Positions 1 through 6,007 of a stretch of DNA of 11,145 bases are shown piece after piece. The translations under genes and the position numbers were made by a program. The notes below the pieces were generated by a model. The model made no database searches. It was not told where the DNA came from and worked only from the letters and a program-made list of their open reading frames with translations. This DNA comes from Nitrososphaerales archaeon TH5896 (lineage in GTDB: Archaea > Thermoproteota > Nitrososphaeria > Nitrososphaerales > Nitrososphaeraceae), in assembly GCA_014523625.1 (NCBI GenBank), contig JAATVP010000199.1:1-11145 (forward strand), read 5' to 3'. How positions within the stretch are numbered: position 1 is the first letter of the stretch; the number at the start of each line of letters is the position of its first letter.

Positions 1-317
1 AAACGCTTCCCTCCTGTCAATTGTCACTACTGGAATTATAATGCCCGCTGCCATGAGACTAGATATTTCGTTCATTGTGCCAAACCCCAAGTTTCCCCCC
101 ATTCTCTTTCGATTCTCAATTTCACTGATTTTCAAAATGGTTTGATAATCTTCGATTGGCTCGCGCAAGTGAATTCTTTTTCTTTACGCTTGACTGTTAG
201 CTCCTCTCGCCTATCTTCTTCATATTGCCTCAACAATCCGTCTGTCATGGTGTTATCGATAGGCATAGCGACACTGGACGCATTATGTGGGTTAGGGACA
301 TCATCCGGATTATGCAT
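1..317 (-). pseudogene. Unknown protein gene, running off the left edge, reading frame broken once
   Basis: I do not recognise this family. On the minus strand an ATG at 317 opens a frame that reads an Asn/Pro-rich start, then a charged stretch (RQYEEDRREEL..VKRKEK), and closes at 132. A different frame is open from about 184 down to base 1 with natural-looking protein: RIHLREPIEDY, ENRKRMGGN, then a hydrophobic segment MAAGIIIPVV and TIDRREAF. Adding one A to the five-A run (177-181 on the plus strand) joins the two into VKRKEKRIHLREP. The simplest reading is one gene with a single lost base, either a real mutation or a homopolymer sequencing error. The C-terminus lies outside the window. 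No promoter was obvious upstream. Confidence 0.5.
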
Positions 318-758
318 TGTCAGGTGATGTTTCGGACCTAGGAGTGTCCGAGATAAGCCATGAATCGTGTTCTTATTTTTGTGATTTAAAATGTTCGCTC
401 AATATTGTCCCTGTCTTATTGAGTTTGCTGCCCCACCTATTTCCGGATGTCTTCTGTCGATATGTATCATTAAGTTCCAACGTCTAGAGCATGTTTGGGT
501 GCACCTAGAACAAGGGTAATCTTCTTTCTTCGTTTTCAAACACATTCAACTCTAGGGGAATTGTTTTGAATCGAGTCTGTTGAATTGCCTGAAGTCATTT
601 TTGCAGTCACTGCAGTCACTGCAGTTGACGGGTCTAAGTATTTCATTGATTTACAGCCTAAAATTTTCTCTTTATAAAACTGCAATAGTGTGGGCAAAAG
701 TTTGATTGAACAATTTGGGTGTAACTCATTTAACACATGGCCGTAGGACCAGGAAACC
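318..758. other. Gene-poor stretch
   Basis: No convincing gene. It contains a short 9-bp tandem repeat (602-625) and a TATA-like TTTATAAAA at 671-679, whose start site would fall near 702. A 66-codon minus-strand frame (536-736) crosses the repeat and reads AVTAVTA there. It is low-complexity, has no recognisable domain, and I do not call it as a gene. Confidence 0.5.
602..625. repeat. 9-bp tandem repeat TGCAGTCAC, 2.7 copies
   Basis: TGCAGTCAC occurs twice in tandem and is followed by TGCAGT. Each unit contains CTGCAG-type symmetry. The small copy number suggests replication slippage. No function is inferred. Confidence 0.7.
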
Positions 759-766
759 TTTAAATT
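759..766 (+). promoter_or_regulatory. TATA box for the SRPBCC-like gene
   Basis: TTTAAATT lies 30 nt before the ATG at 796. That is the distance expected for a nearly leaderless archaeal transcript, and it supports choosing 796 as the start. Confidence 0.5.
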
Positions 767-795
767 CTGTGATCGAGGTTTTTAGGCATAAGGAA

Positions 796-1398
796 ATGAC
801 TACGATCAGCAAATCGATGGAAATTAAGGCTCCCCTGAGCGAAGTTTTTACATATTTCGCGAGACCTGAACACATGGCAGATCAATTCCCGGAGAATATG
901 GGATTGAATATTATCCCTTTGGAGGTTAAAAACGGATTTGGAGTTGGAACTATTTTTAGAATAAGCGGGGATTTTGATGGCAAGAAGCTAGAGTGGGATT
1001 GCGAAACAATAGATTATGTACCTCACCGCCGAATCGTAGCTAAGATGATTGATGGGCCTTTCAAGAGGTGGGAAATAGTAGTTGAATTTGAAGAAGTCAA
1101 TAGCAGCGCTACTAAAATCAGCATGCAAGTTGACTATGATATGCCTTTAGGCCCTCTTGGAAGTTTAATGGATAAAGTCAAATTAAAGAAAACTGCCGAA
1201 CGAGGTATGGAAAATGGTCTGTATAGGGTAAAGGCATTGTTAGAAGGCACAGGTTCTATACCAGTCTATATAACCCTTGATGCTTATAGACGTGTATTAA
1301 AAGAGAAAGAGAGGCTCCACTGTTCGGTTTCAGACGCTTTAGTCACGTTGCTAAAGGAACGCGATCAGAACCCAATAGCAACCAATCTACCAGCGTAA
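796..1398 (+). CDS. SRPBCC/START-like ligand-binding domain protein with a C-terminal ribbon-helix-helix-like tail
   Basis: A 200-aa protein. Residues 1-150 have the pattern of the SRPBCC (START/polyketide cyclase-like) fold: an opening strand ISKSMEIKAP, the helix LSEVFTYFARPEHMADQFP, then alternating strands (GVGTIFRISGDF, KKLEWDCETIDY, RRIVAKM, WEIVVEFEE, TKISMQVDYDM) and a long C-terminal helix. Such domains bind hydrophobic ligands or act as cyclases; nothing here fixes the ligand. Residues 154-190 add something unusual for the family: a strand SIPVYITLDAY followed by helices RRVLKEKERL and SVSDALVTLLKERD, the shape of a ribbon-helix-helix DNA-binding domain. The frame stays open to a TTG at 706, but that extension does not look like the fold and a TATA box sits 30 nt before 796. 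It lies just upstream of the tRNA, probably host side of the junction. Confidence 0.8.
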   Translation: MTTISKSMEIKAPLSEVFTYFARPEHMADQFPENMGLNIIPLEVKNGFGVGTIFRISGDFDGKKLEWDCETIDYVPHRRIVAKMIDGPFKRWEIVVEFEEVNSSATKISMQVDYDMPLGPLGSLMDKVKLKKTAERGMENGLYRVKALLEGTGSIPVYITLDAYRRVLKEKERLHCSVSDALVTLLKERDQNPIATNLPA

Positions 1399-1419
1399 TT
1401 AGTAAGTCGGAATATCTCA

Positions 1420-1425
1420 TTTTTT
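1420..1425 (+). terminator. T-run after the SRPBCC-like gene
   Basis: Six consecutive T's 22 nt after the stop codon. Archaeal transcription often ends at such U-rich tracts without a hairpin. Weak evidence on its own. Confidence 0.35.
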
Positions 1426-1502
1426 CGAAGAAAATTAAGCGTGGACCGAAGCTTATCTTTCTATTTTATCGAATGTGAAGAATTTGATCCTTCTAAATTA
1501 GA

Positions 1503-1510
1503 TTTAAATA
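1503..1510 (+). promoter_or_regulatory. TATA box of the tRNA-Lys gene
   Basis: TTTAAATA lies 28-35 nt before the first base of the tRNA, the usual spacing for an archaeal tRNA promoter. Confidence 0.6.
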
Positions 1511-1580
1511 TCTGCGTATCTTGAAGTTCCACCTGATGGGTTCGTAGCTCAGCCAGGTAGAGCGTCTGGCTCTTAACCAG

Positions 1581-1599
1581 TCAGTGTGAATTGGGTTAT
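1581..1599 (+). other. tRNA intron with bulge-helix-bulge splice motif
   Basis: AACC (1575-1578) pairs with GGTT (1594-1597) as the 4-bp central helix. It is flanked by 3-nt bulges AGT (1579-1581) and ATA (1598-1600). The intron itself closes with CAGT (1582-1585)/ATTG (1590-1593), one G-U pair included, capped by a GTGA (GNRA) tetraloop. Cutting after the second base of each bulge, as the archaeal splicing endonuclease does, excises exactly 1581-1599. The outer exon helix is weak (only T1574-A1601), so this is a relaxed motif. The position, 42/43, differs from the canonical 37/38. Confidence 0.85.
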
Positions 1600-1605
1600 A
1601 ATGTC

Positions 1606-1630
1606 GTGGGTCCGAATCCCACCGAACCCG
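1606..1630 (+). other. Putative left attachment site (tRNA T arm and 3' acceptor)
   Basis: Integrases of archaeal tRNA-targeting elements usually recombine in the 3' half of a tRNA, and the element rebuilds that end. The integrase gene starts just downstream and points the same way. The exact core cannot be fixed because no second copy is seen in the window. Confidence 0.45.
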
Positions 1631-1645
1631 CGTCAATCTTGACCG

Positions 1646-1653
1646 TTTATTTA
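1646..1653 (+). promoter_or_regulatory. TATA-like box before the integrase gene
   Basis: TTTATTTA lies 32-39 nt before the ATG at 1685. Between it and the gene is an imperfect inverted repeat TAGAC...GTCTA (1652-1668), which could be a protein-binding site. Confidence 0.4.
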
Positions 1654-1684
1654 GACCCGCTGTGTCTAGAACTAATAAAGTAGA

Positions 1685-3064
1685 ATGATTGTCTCTTCCA
1701 GTCCTTTTGCGCTATTCATGTACGGCTTAAAAGCAGACGACACAAGGCGCCAATATCCAGCTCGTTTGAGCCGGTTTTTCGAGTTTATTGGTGTTGAAGG
1801 TCTAACACTTGAGCAACAGTGTGAAAACTTTGCAAGTCGAGCACGCCAGGACCCCAATTATGCGTATGATGCTCTGGTTCAATTTTTGGATTACATGAAT
1901 GGAAAAGCAAGAAATAAAGAGATTGTGTTTGGAACCGTGAATAATTACTACAAATCGGTTAAAAAATTCTATGATATGAACTCTATGAATCTCAATTGGA
2001 ATGTTGTAAGGAGTGGTTTATTATCATCCAGAAGATCTGCCAATGATAGAGCGCCGACCAAGGAGGAGGTTCGCAAGTTAGTGGAATATCCAGACCCCAG
2101 AATCAAAACAATTGTCTACATGATGCTATCTGGGGGCTTTAGAGTGGCGGCATGGGATTGGCTCCAGTGGAAGCATGTTGCTCCGCAGTATAGTAAAGAA
2201 ACAGGTGAAATATTGGCCGCCAAGGTTATCATTTACGCTGGTGAGCCAGAGGAGTATCCCACCTTTATAACTCCTGAAGCGTATAACGCTTTAAAATCCT
2301 GGATGGACTATCGCAGTTCTTACGGTGAAGTGATTAGCGTAGATAGCTGGTTGATGCGCGACCTGTGGCAGACAACAAACATGAACTACGGTGCAAGATG
2401 GGGATTAATGTCGGTCCCAAAACATCTCAAGAAAGATGGGGTTAGACGATTGCTGGACCGTGCACTATGGGACACCGGTTTGCGCAAACCCCTTCAGCCG
2501 GGTGTTAAAAGGCATGAGTTTAAAGCGTCCCATGGTTTCCGGAAATTTTACGACACTTACGCAAAAGGAGCCAGAATGTTGAACAACTATGTCGAGCAAA
2601 CCATGGGGCATAGTCTGGGAGTTGCTCAGAATTATGACAGACCCACGGAAGAAATGATGTTATCTGAATATCTGCGAGCAGTACCTGCTCTTACGATATA
2701 TGATGACTCATCAATTCTTTCCAAAGAACTATCTGAATTAAAAAAATCTAATCAAGACGATTCCCGTATGGTTAAAGCTAGATTAGAAGAAAAGGATTTC
2801 CAGATCGCAGCCCTGGGACAGAAGATGGAAGAACTTACTTCCGAAGTAAATTGGTTTCCTGATGCGCTTAGAGTAGCGAAAAATATAGTTGCAAGATCAC
2901 ATGATGGAATGATCCGTGAAGATAAATCCATTTTGGACCAAAAAAGAAGGTTTACTGTGAGTTATGTCGATAACACTGGCAAGAGAAAAACAGTCAAAGT
3001 TCCGATCGACAACGTTGAAATATTAGATGGAAGCCCGGAAGATAATTTCGAACTCCCGCAATAG
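1685..3064 (+). CDS. Tyrosine recombinase (archaeal integrase)
   Basis: A 459-aa site-specific DNA recombinase that would integrate and excise the element at tRNA-Lys. Residues 1-115 form the helical SAM-like DNA-binding domain (SPFALFMYGLK...TRRQYPARLSRFFEF). The catalytic domain spans about 122-335, with Arg153 in SGGFRVAAWDW, a strand region VIIYAGEPEEYPTFI, the H283-x-x-R286 box in SHGFRKF, His309 in MGHS, and nucleophile Tyr317 in NYDRP. All key residues are present, so the enzyme looks functional. Residues 343-390 are a charged predicted coiled coil, followed by a basic C-terminal region (KRRFTVSY...GKRKTVKVP). It closely resembles, from memory, integrases common in Nitrososphaera/Nitrosocosmicus genomes, which begin at this same SPFALF segment; this supports the start. 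It runs away from the tRNA, 54 nt downstream. Confidence 0.95.
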   Translation: MIVSSSPFALFMYGLKADDTRRQYPARLSRFFEFIGVEGLTLEQQCENFASRARQDPNYAYDALVQFLDYMNGKARNKEIVFGTVNNYYKSVKKFYDMNSMNLNWNVVRSGLLSSRRSANDRAPTKEEVRKLVEYPDPRIKTIVYMMLSGGFRVAAWDWLQWKHVAPQYSKETGEILAAKVIIYAGEPEEYPTFITPEAYNALKSWMDYRSSYGEVISVDSWLMRDLWQTTNMNYGARWGLMSVPKHLKKDGVRRLLDRALWDTGLRKPLQPGVKRHEFKASHGFRKFYDTYAKGARMLNNYVEQTMGHSLGVAQNYDRPTEEMMLSEYLRAVPALTIYDDSSILSKELSELKKSNQDDSRMVKARLEEKDFQIAALGQKMEELTSEVNWFPDALRVAKNIVARSHDGMIREDKSILDQKRRFTVSYVDNTGKRKTVKVPIDNVEILDGSPEDNFELPQ

Positions 3065-3108
3065 CAATTACAAAAGTCTGGTCTATAGATAGATATGTAC
3101 TACGGGTA

Positions 3109-3113
3109 TTTTT
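3109..3113 (+). terminator. T-run after the integrase gene
   Basis: A TTTTT tract about 45 nt after the stop codon, a possible archaeal U-tract terminator. Weak. Confidence 0.25.
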
Positions 3114-3183
3114 AAACCTGCAGTTACTAACGCCATGGACGATCAATCGATAGAGTATTTTACAATAGTAAACAACGGTATTA

Positions 3184-3192
3184 GCTTTATAT
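3184..3192 (+). promoter_or_regulatory. TATA box of the element operon
   Basis: CTTTATATA lies about 45 nt before the ATG at 3234. It would give a start site near 3216 and a short leader. This is the best candidate promoter for the three-gene operon that follows. Confidence 0.5.
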
Positions 3193-3233
3193 AACTCAAT
3201 ACTGTAATAATACTCTGTAACTATATAGAAGTT

Positions 3234-3365
3234 ATGAGTAGAAATAAAACAATTTCCATTTCGTTGGAACACTACAATGAACTGAAAAAATTCGGATTAG
3301 CTGGTGAATCGATGAACCAGGCTATCGGAAAGCTGCTGCATAAAGCAGCGAGGGGGTTAGAGTGA
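3234..3365 (+). CDS. Small ribbon-helix-helix (CopG/Arc-like) DNA-binding protein, 43 aa
   Basis: The reading frame from ATG 3234 to TGA 3363-3365 encodes 43 residues. The pattern is that of a minimal ribbon-helix-helix protein: a basic start MSRNK, an alternating strand TISISLE (6-12), a first helix HYNELKKFG (13-21), a turn GLAGES, and a second helix MNQAIGKLLHKAAR (27-40). Such proteins dimerise through the strand, which contacts tandem or palindromic short sites. In plasmids and viruses they control copy number or repress their own operon. The stop overlaps the GTG start of the next gene in the shared bases GTGA, so the two are probably translationally coupled. It is the first gene of the operon and a natural candidate for autoregulation or for binding the repeats at 5684-5795. 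The call rests on pattern only; the length is at the lower limit for this fold. Confidence 0.72.
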   Translation: MSRNKTISISLEHYNELKKFGLAGESMNQAIGKLLHKAARGLE

Positions 3366-3772
3366 ATAATGGGCCGCCAAATCGTCACACCATTGAGTTG
3401 TCTGATGATGAGTGGACAAAAGAGAAATTAATCGATGAATTACAGTGCAATTTAGCCGCCGTAGAACAGCCCGTCACTAACAAAGCCGGCGAAATTCTAG
3501 CAATAAGAAAGTACCAATCGCAATGTAGAATCCTGGGTCGTTGGATCCCTGTAGCCGACCCAACACCTGAATATGTAATACATGCTTTAGATCTTAAACC
3601 AGAAGTCCGAATAAGATTAGAAAAAATTCATCACTCTGAGCTGAGAAGACTGATTCTACAACAAGCTGTTCTAAGACTTTTTGAAGCAGTCGGAATCCAG
3701 CCGTATATTAGCATCGGACGTAAACTCATCGTCAAGTTAACAGGGTGTAAGGAACATATATTCGAAGATTAG
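3362..3772 (+). CDS. Unknown 136-aa element protein
   Basis: Not recognised. The protein starts at GTG 3362, four bases inside the preceding gene and preceded by a purine-rich GAGGGGG that could serve as ribosome binding site. The N-terminus NGPPNRHTIELSDDEWTKEKLIDEL is acidic. The middle LAIRKYQSQCRILGRWIPVADPTPEYVIHALDL looks like a small mixed fold. The rest (VRIRLEKIHHSELRRLILQQAVLRLFEAVG) is predicted helical and ends with a basic, strand-like YISIGRKLIVKLTG. There is no signal peptide or membrane segment. It stops one base before the ATPase gene, so it is co-transcribed with it and most likely an accessory replication or DNA-binding factor of the element. That role is inferred only from its position. 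Confidence 0.75.
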   Translation: MNNGPPNRHTIELSDDEWTKEKLIDELQCNLAAVEQPVTNKAGEILAIRKYQSQCRILGRWIPVADPTPEYVIHALDLKPEVRIRLEKIHHSELRRLILQQAVLRLFEAVGIQPYISIGRKLIVKLTGCKEHIFED

Positions 3773-3773
3773 A

Positions 3774-5558
3774 ATGGCTAGCCGAACTTATTCAGAAACC
3801 GCCGATATCAGGCTGAAGCGGATTGGTCATCTAATTGAGATTGAAGATCCAGATTTGAGTGTTACATTCCATCCAAATAATATAGACAAGACACATGACG
3901 CCATACTTTCCAGATGTGATGAATTATACCCAGGTTACCGATGGACAGAAGTACAATCGAGAGATATTGACACACAATTAACTGAGATCTATAAAGATTA
4001 TGATGAAGCAAGAAACAAGCGCGGTGGAATAACTGAAGCTGACCATCTAGTGAATTTAGCGATGTCTCACATTAAACAACGATTCAAAGACCAAACGAGT
4101 GCATTCTATGCAGTCATAGAGAAAAATGGCCATGATGAATTGCTAAAAATGAATTCTGAAGAGTTTAGTAGATATCTCACTAAGCTATTCTATGATACCG
4201 AGAACAAAGTCATAAGCAAAAACACCATTAATAATTCAAAGAGAGTTCTAGAATCATTTACAACAGAAACCAGGACAATACATAATCGCATAGCGAAGAT
4301 TGGTAACACAATATACTACGATCTGAACAATGAAGAATGGCAATGCGTCAAGATAACTAAAGATGGTTGGGATATAGTTGAAAACCCAATCCTGTTTATG
4401 AGCGGGGACCCAAATCGAAAACAAGTTCAACCTCGACTTCCATTTGAGGAAAATCTTTCAACCAATAAGCCAGGAGAGATTAGACCTGTTCGGGATCTAA
4501 TAAATAGATTCTTCATTACACATGGATATCAGCGTACGATTGCTGAAGTTTATGTCATCGCATTGTTTATAGCCGATATATCTGTTCCAATAATTCTACC
4601 AACCGGTCCGCGTGCGAGTGGAAAGACTCTGTTCTTGAGAACGCTGCGACAGCTTGTGGACCCCCGACCATTCTTGGCATTAGTTGAGAGGCTTCCGCGT
4701 GATGATAAGGATAGACGAGTTGCTGTTTACAATTCATATTTTGCGTGCTTTGACAATGAAAGTCATTTGAGCTCAGATCTAATGGATGAAATATGTACTT
4801 GGGTCACTGGGATTTCCATGAGTGTTCGTGAGTTATATACGACGGATGAGATGCGGAGCTTCTCGGCCAAGCGGGCCCTGGGTATTACGGGGATCAACGT
4901 ACCCATTACTAACTCAGATGCTCTAAACCGCGCATTCATTGTGGACATGGAGAGTATTCCAGACGGTTTCGAAGAGAATTCTAAGAGTATGCTGATCGCC
5001 GAAAATAAATTATTTGAAGAAATCAAGATGTCGATACCAGATCTACTCGCATACATTTTTGAGGTTATAGCAAGATATTTAGAAGTGTATGAAGATGTAG
5101 CAAAACAGATAATGCCCAATCACAGACTTGCTGATTTTGTTATCACCGGAGAAGTAATATCTAGAGTAGTTGGAAATAAAGATAATGAATTTCTGGATGC
5201 ATGGTATCAAAATGCACAGCAGCAGAACGTTACTGTACTTCAGAACAACCCGTTCGCTGGACTTGTAATTGACTATGTGTTTAATTATCATTATGACGAC
5301 CAGAATGAGATTAAAATAGAGCCGATGCAACTATATTTGGATCTCAGGAACCGTGCAGATGATAAAAAACTAGACATCAACAGAGCTAAATGGTTCCCAC
5401 AAAGCCCAGAATGGATGACCCGCAAACTCCAGGCGATAAAAATAGATTTGAAAGCAGCTAACATATTAGTGGAAGTTGGGAGAGATTTTAATCGACGGTG
5501 GATACGATTCAAAAAGATAATAAAAGATAGCTCCAAGATTGACCAATACGCTACTTGA
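3774..5558 (+). CDS. Mobile-element ATPase, helicase-like (P-loop NTPase)
   Basis: A 594-aa protein. Walker A is GPRASGKT (278-285). The Walker B-like strand SYFACFDNE is at 321-329, followed by HLSSDLMDEICTWVTG and the marker REL-Y-T-D-E (352-359). ITGIN (371-375) is a sensor-like segment and NRAF (385-388) a possible arginine finger. The same order of blocks (...LVDP...LPRD.KD...FDN.S...RELYT.DE...) is known from large NTP-binding proteins of bacterial and archaeal prophages and integrated plasmids, usually annotated only as ATP-binding protein or putative helicase. The N-terminal part (about 105-215, with TIYYDLNNEEWQ and GWDIV) and the C-terminal part (SPEWMTRKLQAIKIDLKAANI) also match that family from memory. 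No primase/polymerase domain is evident. Likely role: melting or unwinding DNA for element replication. It is the last gene of the operon, with a T-run terminator directly after it. Confidence 0.88.
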   Translation: MASRTYSETADIRLKRIGHLIEIEDPDLSVTFHPNNIDKTHDAILSRCDELYPGYRWTEVQSRDIDTQLTEIYKDYDEARNKRGGITEADHLVNLAMSHIKQRFKDQTSAFYAVIEKNGHDELLKMNSEEFSRYLTKLFYDTENKVISKNTINNSKRVLESFTTETRTIHNRIAKIGNTIYYDLNNEEWQCVKITKDGWDIVENPILFMSGDPNRKQVQPRLPFEENLSTNKPGEIRPVRDLINRFFITHGYQRTIAEVYVIALFIADISVPIILPTGPRASGKTLFLRTLRQLVDPRPFLALVERLPRDDKDRRVAVYNSYFACFDNESHLSSDLMDEICTWVTGISMSVRELYTTDEMRSFSAKRALGITGINVPITNSDALNRAFIVDMESIPDGFEENSKSMLIAENKLFEEIKMSIPDLLAYIFEVIARYLEVYEDVAKQIMPNHRLADFVITGEVISRVVGNKDNEFLDAWYQNAQQQNVTVLQNNPFAGLVIDYVFNYHYDDQNEIKIEPMQLYLDLRNRADDKKLDINRAKWFPQSPEWMTRKLQAIKIDLKAANILVEVGRDFNRRWIRFKKIIKDSSKIDQYAT

Positions 5559-5564
5559 ACCGTC

Positions 5565-5575
5565 TTTATTTTTTT
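5565..5575 (+). terminator. U-tract terminator of the element operon
   Basis: TTTATTTTTTT begins 7 nt after the ATPase stop codon, typical of archaeal U-rich termination. A second run, TTTTTTCTTTTT (5664-5675), follows about 100 nt later. Confidence 0.55.
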
Positions 5576-5683
5576 CACTACTGTCTGATAACTCGCTAAA
5601 TCCGAAGCGGGTTCAAAATATTCTACTCTTTGCTAACTCGATCAAATCAGTAGCTATGAGTGCTTTTTTCTTTTTATGGTGTT

Positions 5684-5706
5684 ATGACAGCATGACAGCA
5701 TGACAG
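5684..5706 (+). repeat. Three tandem ATGACAG units, 8-bp period
   Basis: ATGACAGC, ATGACAGC and ATGACAGT start at 5684, 5692 and 5700. This is the left half of an inverted arrangement with the array at 5773-5795. Tandem 7-8 bp units are the kind of site bound by arrays of ribbon-helix-helix dimers (as for MetJ and Omega) or by plasmid initiators. Confidence 0.75.
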
Positions 5707-5772
5707 TATTTCTCTGAAAAAGTGGAGGGAATATAATAACTAGTATCATATAGAATAGTTTTCATAAATTAG

Positions 5773-5795
5773 TGTCATTGCTGTCATACCGTCAT
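5773..5795 (-). repeat. Three inverted copies of the ATGACAG motif, 8-9 bp period
   Basis: GTCAT occurs at 5774-5778, 5783-5787 and 5791-5795. The middle copy extends to CTGTCAT, the exact reverse complement of the left-array unit. The two arrays face each other across 66 nt of AT-rich DNA. Confidence 0.65.
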
Positions 5796-6007
5796 TGGAA
5801 AGCGTCGGTTTTGGCCACTTCGGAAGTCAACAGCAGGATCGAGTCAGTGGTTCTCTTATGTCCAAGGGGTCCATCTATCTTATCGACAATAGAATTATTT
5901 TACGGACAGATACCAGATAATCTGGAAAATGAATTAACTAATGCGTGTGGTTGGGCGTGAAATTTTGTGTAAGACACTTAAGCACAATAGAGTTAAATGA
6001 TAAAATT

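Larger units (their letters stand above)
1538..1630 (+). tRNA. tRNA-Lys(CTT) with a 19-nt intron at position 42/43
   Basis: The acceptor stem GGGTTCG pairs with CGAACCC (1623-1629), with discriminator G1630 and no encoded CCA. The D arm is GCTC/GAGC around AGCCAGGTA. The anticodon loop CTCTTAA (1570-1576) gives anticodon CTT, lysine. The T arm is GTGGG/CCCAC around TCCGAAT. Unspliced length is 93 nt, and removing 1581-1599 leaves 74 nt with every arm standard and variable loop ATGTC. Spliced, T27 (1565) pairs with A43 (1600); unspliced, the fifth anticodon-stem pair would be T-T. The T loop has C at position 55 where T (pseudouridine) is nearly universal. An integrase gene begins 54 nt downstream, so the 3' half is the likely attachment site. 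Confidence 0.93.
1606..5800 (+). mobile_element. Integrated element in tRNA-Lys; right end not found
   Basis: Support comes from the tRNA-integrase junction, an intact tyrosine integrase, and a compact operon with a mobile-element-type ATPase, closed by repeat arrays. The integrase is not split by the tRNA, so this is not an SSV1-type integration. The right limit given here is only the end of the recognisable element genes and repeats. I looked for a repeat of the tRNA 3' end through 11145 and found none, so the element may extend beyond the window or have lost its right site. Confidence 0.6.
5576..6007. other. Non-coding stretch with repeat arrays and AT-rich core
   Basis: No convincing gene. 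The stretch holds the second T-run, the two oppositely oriented repeat arrays at 5684-5706 and 5773-5795, and an AT-rich spacer between them. A 62-codon frame from GTG 5772 to 5960 overlaps the right-hand array and shows no domain or signal; I do not call it. Confidence 0.5.

Noticed and set aside
536..736. 66-codon minus-strand frame before the SRPBCC-like gene
   Set aside because: Low-complexity (AVTAVTA over a 9-bp repeat), no domain. The nearby TATA-like TTTAAATT is better assigned to the plus-strand gene at 796.
706..795. N-terminal extension of the SRPBCC-like gene from TTG 706
   Set aside because: The extra 30 residues do not fit the fold, and a TATA box at 759-766 would lie inside the coding region while matching a start at 796.
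4763..5578. Long minus-strand frames inside the ATPase gene
   Set aside because: Antisense shadows of a gene with clear Walker motifs; no start signals or domains of their own.
5606..5614. GCGGGTTC, an 8-base inverted match to the tRNA 3' end, as a possible right attachment site
   Set aside because: Too short and in the wrong orientation for a tRNA-derived direct repeat; expected by chance at this length.
5684..5795. CRISPR array
   Set aside because: Repeat units are 7-8 bp with no spacers of regular length and no cas genes nearby.
5772..5960. 62-codon plus-strand frame over the right repeat array
   Set aside because: GTG start inside the repeats, no recognisable domain, and an alternative frame over the same bases looks equally protein-like, so coding cannot be argued.
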